From the NCBI GenBank assembly GCA_018676275.1, contig JABHFC010000350.1, positions 1 to 9,924 on the forward strand: a DNA stretch of 9,924 nt, in the 5' to 3' direction. Numbering within the stretch: the first letter of the stretch is position 1; each line of letters starts with the position of its first letter. The notes beneath the pieces are model-generated. The model was not told the origin of the DNA. It ran no database searches and was given only the letters and a program-made list of their open reading frames with translations. Of the stretch, positions 5,969 to 9,924 are shown one piece after another. The DNA comes from Gammaproteobacteria bacterium (GTDB taxonomy: Bacteria; Pseudomonadota; Gammaproteobacteria; Eutrophobiales; Eutrophobiaceae). The position numbers were made by a program, and so were the translations under genes.

Positions 5969-6035
5969 CAAGAATCTCCTGCCCGACTGAACTTGAGGCA
6001 TGCGCTATATGTCGGGAGAAATCAGGAGATCGTTG
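5969..6035. repeat. Two-tier hairpin downstream of the GFA gene
   Basis: ATCTCCTG (5974-5981) pairs perfectly with CAGGAGAT (6023-6030), and the directly adjoining CCCGAC (5982-5987) pairs with GTCGGG (6011-6016), leaving a six-base bulge AGAAAT only on the right. CAA (5969-5971) and TTG (6033-6035) extend the symmetry beyond a two-base mismatch. Fourteen strong pairs make it likely to fold as RNA or single-stranded DNA. A T-run is not immediately adjacent (the nearest is about 10 bases on), so it may act as a 3'-end stabilising structure or weak terminator. Confidence 0.55.
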
Positions 6036-6149
6036 AAAACTACTATTTTTATACTTTATCTTTAGTAGTATGGAGTGAATGAAATTAGCAATAATAGAGT
6101 TTCTACATTTTAGATTGAAATAATCACTTTATCTGCTTGAGGAATAATT

Positions 6150-6548
6150 ATGATTGAAAATGAAGACACACATTACAAATCGATAGGTTACATTTTGTGG
6201 ATATTTGGCTTTATGGGTTCACATAGATTTTATTATGGACGGCCGATCACAGGAACAATTTATTTCTTTACTCTCGGGATATTTTTTATTGGCTGGATTA
6301 TTGATTTATTTCTTATTCCGGGTATGGATAAGGAAGCTGATCATCAGTATTCCGCTGGCAATAAAGATTACAACGTCAGTTGGATATTGCTGACTTTTCT
6401 TGGCATGTTTGGTGTGCATCGATTTTATCTGGGCAAATGGGTAACCGGTCTAATCTGGTTTTTTACCGGAGGACTGTTTTTACTGGGATATCTTTACGAT
6501 TACTGGACCCTGAACGAACAAATCGATGAAGTTAATAATGCTGTTTAA
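6150..6548 (+). CDS. TM2-domain membrane protein with two tandem TM2 units (132 aa)
   Basis: The product consists of two copies of the TM2 domain. Copy one spans about residues 9-56 with GFMGSHRFYYG (20-30) between two membrane helices; copy two spans about 74-122 with GMFGVHRFYLG (85-95). Each HRFY-G motif sits in the short turn between helices, giving four membrane segments in all. A charged linker (59-74) joins the copies. TM2 proteins are widespread and mostly of unknown function; the domain does not reveal a reaction. GAGGAA six bases upstream supports ATG 6150. Only 32 bases separate it from the truncated-haemoglobin gene, so transcription as one unit with that gene and the acetyltransferase is likely. 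Confidence 0.9.
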   Translation: MIENEDTHYKSIGYILWIFGFMGSHRFYYGRPITGTIYFFTLGIFFIGWIIDLFLIPGMDKEADHQYSAGNKDYNVSWILLTFLGMFGVHRFYLGKWVTGLIWFFTGGLFLLGYLYDYWTLNEQIDEVNNAV

Positions 6549-6580
6549 TAGCTTGCTACGTATAAAGGGAAAAGATAAAC

Positions 6581-6952
6581 ATGACAGATAAAACACTTTA
6601 CGAACGCCTGGGTGGATACGATGGCATTACCGGTTTTGTTGAGAATTTATTACCTCGATTACAATCAGATTCACAATTAGGTCGATTCTGGCAAAACAGG
6701 GGCGATGATGGTATCAAAAGAGAGAAGCAACTATTAATTGATTATCTTTGCTCGAATGCAGGAGGTCCAATCTATTATACGGGTCGCAACATGAAATTAT
6801 CACACGAGGGAATGAAAATAAGTCAAAGCGACTGGTCAATATTCCTCGGACACGCAGGAGATACAATGAGTGCACTTAGCGTGCCTCAACAGGAATGCGA
6901 TGATGTGGTTGCATTTGTGTTAAGTCTTAAAGACGATATTGTTGAAGCCTGA
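6581..6952 (+). CDS. Group-1 truncated haemoglobin (123 aa)
   Basis: The sequence follows the group-I truncated globin pattern: LYERLGGYDGI at the N-terminus (6-16), the AGGPIYYTGRNM segment (60-71) before the proximal region, and H75 in KLSHEGM as the proximal haem ligand. The length is typical of a 2-on-2 globin. Group-I globins bind O2 and NO, and several carry out NO dioxygenation; which role applies here is inferred, not seen. The usual B10 tyrosine region (often FY) reads FVENLL (19-24), so the distal pocket may lack the O2-stabilising tyrosine, suggesting altered ligand kinetics. An AGGGA-type site lies about eleven bases upstream of the ATG. It sits between the TM2 protein and the acetyltransferase in a compact plus-strand run. 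Confidence 0.88.
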   Translation: MTDKTLYERLGGYDGITGFVENLLPRLQSDSQLGRFWQNRGDDGIKREKQLLIDYLCSNAGGPIYYTGRNMKLSHEGMKISQSDWSIFLGHAGDTMSALSVPQQECDDVVAFVLSLKDDIVEA

Positions 6953-6988
6953 TTTTTCGTCAATTCAAGCTAATCTTAACTGCTGAAA

Positions 6989-7402
6989 ATGCACTGGGAA
7001 AAAGACGGTTATCATTTGACGGATAAGCAGGATCAGCTTGATGTGGTTCGAACACAGGCGTTACTTGGCGAAACTTATTGGGGTGTGAGACGACCTCTCG
7101 AGGTTGTTGAACATATGGTCAAAACATCCCTTTGCTTTACCCTGCTTAGTAACAAGTTACAGATTGGATTTGGTCGAGCTGTAACAGATACAGTTACCAT
7201 GTCATGGATTGCTGACATTGTAATTTTGCCGGAATTCAGAGGCAAAGGGCTTGGTAAGTGGATGATGGAATGTATCGTTAATCATCCTGATATCCGTGAT
7301 ACTCAAAAAGTACTACAAACTCGTGATGCCCATGAATACTATGAAAAATATGGTTTTTCACGAAATGCAGCCCTGATGAGTACAGAAGTAGATGGTTTAT
7401 AA
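6989..7402 (+). CDS. GNAT-family N-acetyltransferase (137 aa)
   Basis: The acetyl-CoA-binding motif A is clear: IADIVILPEFRGKGLGKWMM (75-93), with R84-G-K-G-L-G89 as the pyrophosphate loop. The C-terminal TRDAHEYYEKYGF (111-123) is the typical motif-B helix and beta strand, with Y117/Y118 near the expected general-acid position. The N-terminal part (YWGVRRPLEVV, 30-40, and IGFGRAVTD, 59-67) matches a small subgroup of stand-alone GNAT proteins of about 140 residues whose substrates are mostly unknown. It lies 36 bases after the globin stop with no terminator seen and only a weak ribosome-binding site, so it is probably the last gene of the TM2-globin-GNAT run. It converges on the DJ-1/PfpI gene. 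Confidence 0.9.
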   Translation: MHWEKDGYHLTDKQDQLDVVRTQALLGETYWGVRRPLEVVEHMVKTSLCFTLLSNKLQIGFGRAVTDTVTMSWIADIVILPEFRGKGLGKWMMECIVNHPDIRDTQKVLQTRDAHEYYEKYGFSRNAALMSTEVDGL

Positions 7403-7432
7403 TAAATAATTTCACAATACGTAATTATTTAT
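7402..7432. terminator. AT-rich inverted repeat between convergent genes
   Basis: A perfect ten-base inverted repeat with an eleven-base loop joins 7402-7411 to 7423-7432, centred on TAAATAATT/AATTATTTA. It begins on the last base of the acetyltransferase stop and ends eight bases from the stop of the opposing DJ-1/PfpI gene. Its place fits a bidirectional terminator, but the stem has no G or C and is thus weak. Confidence 0.4.
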
Positions 7433-7440
7433 ACTTGTGC

Positions 7441-8571
7441 TTATGCAATAGGAAATGAGGGTCTAACTCTTATAATCTCCGTTTCGATTAGGCTAATCCT
7501 TGTATCGCTGGTGTTATTGAGTAATCGTAATAAATCAATAATTTTGATTAACTCCCAGTCCATTAACGCAACGATGCTATGCATGGCAATCAGTGTTTTG
7601 TCTACCGAACTATCAGTTCCAGATTGCATATTTTGCAATAACTCCCTGGCTTCCTTAAAGCCCCTTGTTTCATAAGCGTATAAAATATCGATGCTATTTT
7701 CTTCGGCGGTTGTATTTCGCGCCACTGGCGTATAGCCAAGCTGGGTAATCATCGCTTCCGCCAGCTTCCAGACTGACCAGGGGTTTTGCCCTGTCACCAG
7801 GTTTCCATCTACGCTAATCTGCTCAAGATACCTCGGGCCGGGGTTAAAATTTGCACCATTAGAAACCAGTTTATCTTCCAGTAAGAATGGAAAAATATTT
7901 CTGGCTTCTGGAATCAAAAAAAGTTCTTCGTTATTGGTAAAGGCACTGATGGTTTTGTTTTCTATCAGGAATGTGCCGTCATCAAGGGTGACGTTTACTA
8001 AAGCTGCAGGACCGTGGCAAACAGCACCGATAACCCCATTTGATTTGTCGATAGTGCGAACGATATCCTGTATTGCAGTACTCTGCGGAAAATCAAACAT
8101 AGCACCTTTACCACCGACAAAGTAAATGGCTGCATACTCAGAAGCAGAAATCTGATCAAGAGCGATGCTATTTTTTACCTTGGCCTGTGCGACAGGATCA
8201 TTTAGAAATGCGTAGTCGAATGCCCCCATATCATCACCATCAATTACAACGGGTGGAGAACCACCTTCAGGACTGGCGATATCCACTTCAAAGCCATTCG
8301 CGCTGAAAACATAATAGGCTCGGGACAACTCCGTTAATTCATACCCTGTAATTTTTCCACTGTTACCCATGACATTGGTGCTTGTAACAACAGAAAGAAT
8401 TTTGCCACGAGATTGGGAAACACCTTGTTTAAGGTAATCCAGATCTTCCATCTTGGTCATTCGAAGGTTCTTTCTGCTTTCTGAGTCTGGTAGGTGACTG
8501 AAAAACCAGAAGCCAAAAGTTGTAATGGAAAGGACTAATGTCAGTAGTGCTATGAGTGTTTTTTTCAACAT
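7441..8571 (-). CDS. Membrane-anchored DJ-1/PfpI-family protein (376 aa)
   Basis: The N-terminus MLKKTLIALLTLVLSITTFG is an uncleaved-looking anchor or signal peptide, so the rest is likely periplasmic. Residues about 56-275 form a class-I glutamine-amidotransferase-like (DJ-1/Hsp31) domain: TGYELTELSRAYYVF (75-89), IASPEGG (98-104), IYFVGGKGAM (149-158), and the nucleophile elbow GAVCHGPAAL (182-191) with C185-H186. The glutamate E81 would complete the family's active-site group. Members act as glyoxalases, hydrolases or chaperones; the role here is unknown. A further 90 residues (about 287-376), predicted mostly helical, form an unrecognised C-terminal extension. ATG 8571 is chosen because GAGG precedes it by eight bases and the signal sequence starts there; an in-frame ATG at 8637 would add 22 residues. 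It follows the histidine kinase gene. Confidence 0.85.
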   Translation of the reverse strand: MLKKTLIALLTLVLSITTFGFWFFSHLPDSESRKNLRMTKMEDLDYLKQGVSQSRGKILSVVTSTNVMGNSGKITGYELTELSRAYYVFSANGFEVDIASPEGGSPPVVIDGDDMGAFDYAFLNDPVAQAKVKNSIALDQISASEYAAIYFVGGKGAMFDFPQSTAIQDIVRTIDKSNGVIGAVCHGPAALVNVTLDDGTFLIENKTISAFTNNEELFLIPEARNIFPFLLEDKLVSNGANFNPGPRYLEQISVDGNLVTGQNPWSVWKLAEAMITQLGYTPVARNTTAEENSIDILYAYETRGFKEARELLQNMQSGTDSSVDKTLIAMHSIVALMDWELIKIIDLLRLLNNTSDTRISLIETEIIRVRPSFPIA

Positions 8572-8572
8572 A

Positions 8573-8601
8573 ATAATTGCCTCGGTTAGATTGGCAATTA
8601 T
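8573..8601 (-). promoter_or_regulatory. 9-bp dyad over the DJ-1/PfpI start region
   Basis: ATAATTGCC (8573-8581) and GGCAATTAT (8593-8601) are a perfect inverted repeat with an 11-base spacer, ending two bases before the ATG. The repeat includes the GG of the Shine-Dalgarno GAGG and overlaps the possible -10 box. It can be a protein operator or an mRNA hairpin that hides the ribosome-binding site in read-through transcripts from the kinase gene. Confidence 0.45.
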
Positions 8602-8602
8602 A
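8597..8602 (-). promoter_or_regulatory. Possible -10 box for the DJ-1/PfpI gene
   Basis: A consensus TATAAT on the minus strand lies 26 bases from the start codon, a good distance for transcription with a short leader of about 20 bases. No good -35 hexamer is found at 16-18 bases, so any sigma-70 promoter would rely on an activator or would be weak. Confidence 0.3.
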
Positions 8603-8620
8603 TTAGTGAGGGAGAGGTAA

Positions 8621-8642
8621 AATGGATGTGAAATCATCCATT
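8621..8642 (-). terminator. Hairpin directly after the histidine kinase
   Basis: AATGGATG (8621-8628) and CATCCATT (8635-8642) form a perfect eight-base stem with a six-base loop, nine bases after the kinase stop. In the direction of the operon it is followed by only a short TT, so it would be a partial terminator or processing structure that lowers read-through into the DJ-1/PfpI gene. In the plus direction it is followed by a T-rich stretch. Confidence 0.45.
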
Positions 8643-8651
8643 ATTTTTGAT

Positions 8652-9905
8652 TTATTTACCAGGGTTGGAAAGTCTTATAGAAAAACTGAAGCTCTCGTTT
8701 TCTGATTCTATTTTGAAACTCCAGTTCAATGACTCGATTATCCGACTGACTAAATAGAGACCTTGGCCGATACCTTCACTATTAGATCCCTTTATATTGG
8801 GTTGAACAACATTCTGCGACACGGATTTGTCTGCCGGATTTGCAAATATCAATTGATGGTTTTCCAATCGTATTGTTAAAACAGGCTGACTTGCGTGTTC
8901 GATAGCGTTCTCGATAAGATTACGTATCAATAGATTCATCAGCTGAGGATTAGCGGAGATCTGAAAATGATCAGGTATCTCCAGGTTAATCTCAAAATTC
9001 CCGGCATCAAGTTTGTGATGAATACCGAGAATAGTATTTTCCAGTAATGGTCTGAGTAACAAGGTTTCTGCCTGCAGAGATTCTGCTCTTGCCAAGGTCA
9101 GCAGGGTACTTACAGTCTGGTCCATTTTGATAACAGAGGCATTCAACTGATCCAGATCTTCGTCAGTCCATGGACGTTGCTGTCCTAGCGCCAATGTGTT
9201 CTTCATTACAGTTAAGGGAGTTCTCAGCTCATGACTCACATCACGGGTAAATTCACTTTCGCGTTTCAATGCACTTTTCAGTTTGTTGAAACTGTTTTGA
9301 ATAGTGAGAGCCAGATATCCGATTTCATCGTGAGACTGGGCAGATGACAGACTAAGCGGATCGTTTTGCACCTGCTGAGCCATGACCTCGCCAGCAAGTG
9401 TCTGTACAGGCTTTGTCGTACGTCGGGCTACAAGATAGGCGAGGCAGATCGACAATACCAGGCCAAGTATAAGTACTGCTGCCAGCAAAAACAGAATGTC
9501 GTTGGGGACGTTCGTCACAACCAGAAGTGGTGTAACTTCAGCTACCAAAAGCGGGCGCTCGGGGCTGTTAATTTGCAGATACTGAATGTGGTAGTGAACA
9601 CCGGAATCCGTGAATACTTCTCGCGTTGTTGGTCTATTAGCAAGTGCTAATACTACAGCTTCAGGCGCTTCATCTGCACGGGTGTAAATGCTCATGTAAT
9701 CCACGCGTGGTGTAGTGATGTCGCCAGTTACCTGATAGCTTCTTTCAAGATACCCTGCCTCCAACGCTACAACTCTTTCAAGTACGGTGTCTTCTACTAC
9801 GTAGGCAACGAGGATGCAGACAACGGAGTACAGAAGTGACAGCATTAATGCAAAGCTTCCAAATATCAGAAAGACTTTGCGTTCGATACTGTTATTAATC
9901 TTCAT
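8652..9905 (-). CDS. Membrane sensor histidine kinase (417 aa)
   Basis: Domain order: membrane helix 1 (about 11-36), a periplasmic sensor of roughly 100 residues (37-135), helix 2 (136-160), HAMP linker (161-213), HisKA dimerisation domain with the H-box FTRDVSHELRTPL (219-231, phospho-acceptor H225), and HATPase. The N-box is NLIENAIEHA (329-338). The G2 box is GIGQGLYLV (378-386), with GSNSEG before it. The first glycine box, normally DxGxG, is not recognisable: the expected place reads IFANPADKS (353-361). The kinase is thus class-I, paired with the OmpR-type regulator whose gene ends inside its first codons. The signal is unknown. ATG 9905 is preferred to the adjoining TTG at 9908. It overlaps the regulator by 11 bases and is followed by a hairpin and the DJ-1/PfpI gene. 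Confidence 0.94.
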   Translation of the reverse strand: MKINNSIERKVFLIFGSFALMLSLLYSVVCILVAYVVEDTVLERVVALEAGYLERSYQVTGDITTPRVDYMSIYTRADEAPEAVVLALANRPTTREVFTDSGVHYHIQYLQINSPERPLLVAEVTPLLVVTNVPNDILFLLAAVLILGLVLSICLAYLVARRTTKPVQTLAGEVMAQQVQNDPLSLSSAQSHDEIGYLALTIQNSFNKLKSALKRESEFTRDVSHELRTPLTVMKNTLALGQQRPWTDEDLDQLNASVIKMDQTVSTLLTLARAESLQAETLLLRPLLENTILGIHHKLDAGNFEINLEIPDHFQISANPQLMNLLIRNLIENAIEHASQPVLTIRLENHQLIFANPADKSVSQNVVQPNIKGSNSEGIGQGLYLVSRIIESLNWSFKIESENESFSFSIRLSNPGK

Positions 9906-9924
9906 CAATATTATCCAACCTGAA
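9895..9924 (-). CDS. Response regulator, C-terminal end only (partial)
   Basis: The minus strand at the window edge reads in frame FRLDNIDED and stops at TAA 9897-9895. Winged-helix OmpR/PhoB-type regulators end with a beta strand G-[YF]-R-L-D, so this fits the last residues of the partner regulator. The frame overlaps the kinase start by 11 bases, the usual tight layout for a regulator-kinase pair. Only nine codons are visible, so the assignment leans on context. Confidence 0.65.
   Translation of the reverse strand, partial: FRLDNIDED

Noticed and set aside
5768..6082. 104-codon plus-strand frame overlapping the GFA gene end
   Set aside because: Most of it is an out-of-frame reading of the GFA gene and the following hairpin; no protein features.
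57..7402. A true integron cassette array
   Set aside because: No integrase is visible, no gap contains paired RYYYAAC/GTTRRRY boxes, the palindromes differ from one another, and one gene block runs on the opposite strand. Kept only as a low-level hypothesis in the findings.
8571..8637. Upstream start for the DJ-1/PfpI protein at 8637
   Set aside because: It would put 22 unrelated residues before a normal signal sequence, while the ATG at 8571 has GAGG at good spacing.
9366..9650. 94-codon plus-strand frame within the kinase gene
   Set aside because: Antisense to the HAMP and sensor region of a clear histidine kinase; no independent support.
1..9924. CRISPR arrays, tRNA/rRNA genes, insertion sequences, phage att sites
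   Set aside because: I looked for regular direct repeats, cloverleaf-like segments, transposase motifs and terminal inverted repeats with target duplications and saw none.

Overview
The window reads as an accessory, loosely packed stretch of an AT-rich gammaproteobacterial chromosome. The AqpZ, TM2, MddA-like and OmpR-type two-component sequences suggest a marine or aquatic group such as Alteromonadales/Oceanospirillales, but the genus cannot be read from the sequence. No rRNA, tRNA, CRISPR array, transposase, integrase or phage gene is visible.

Layout. Positions 57-819 (+) hold a small unknown membrane protein and a SnoaL-like protein, separated by a long imperfect palindrome. Positions 1003-2000 (-) hold a cytoplasmic calcineurin-type metallophosphoesterase, preceded by a 48-codon reading frame whose TAA overlaps its ATG by one base. 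Positions 2051-3566 (+) hold an MddA-like membrane S-methyltransferase and an AqpZ water channel with a downstream hairpin terminator. Positions 3869-5949 (+) hold an AraC-type regulator with a GyrI-like ligand domain, a G+C-richer ArsC/LMW-phosphatase-like protein starting at TTG, and a GFA-family zinc protein. Positions 6150-7402 (+) hold a closely spaced set: double-TM2 membrane protein, group-1 truncated haemoglobin and GNAT acetyltransferase. These converge on a minus-strand block at 7441-9924: the tail of an OmpR-family response regulator, its histidine kinase, and a membrane-anchored DJ-1/PfpI protein.

How the genes may work together. The regulator tail, kinase and DJ-1/PfpI gene look like a signalling operon, with possible extra control of the last gene: a hairpin after the kinase, a TATAAT box, and a 9-bp dyad that could pair the start of read-through mRNA against its ribosome-binding site. 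The other genes are mostly solitary small-molecule, detoxification and stress functions (methanethiol methylation, water flux, arsenate or phosphatase chemistry, formaldehyde- or thiol-type GFA chemistry, a haem protein, acetyl transfer).

The least explained signals are: (1) imperfect palindromes in several intergenic gaps, the best being 355-441, which have a cassette-like layout but lack the consensus integron attC boxes; (2) the short frame coupled to the phosphoesterase; (3) a strong GGAGG site at 4876-4880 placed before ATT rather than ATG, opening a short frame that runs into the TTG start of the ArsC-like gene. I see no strong case for a wholly new multi-gene system here.
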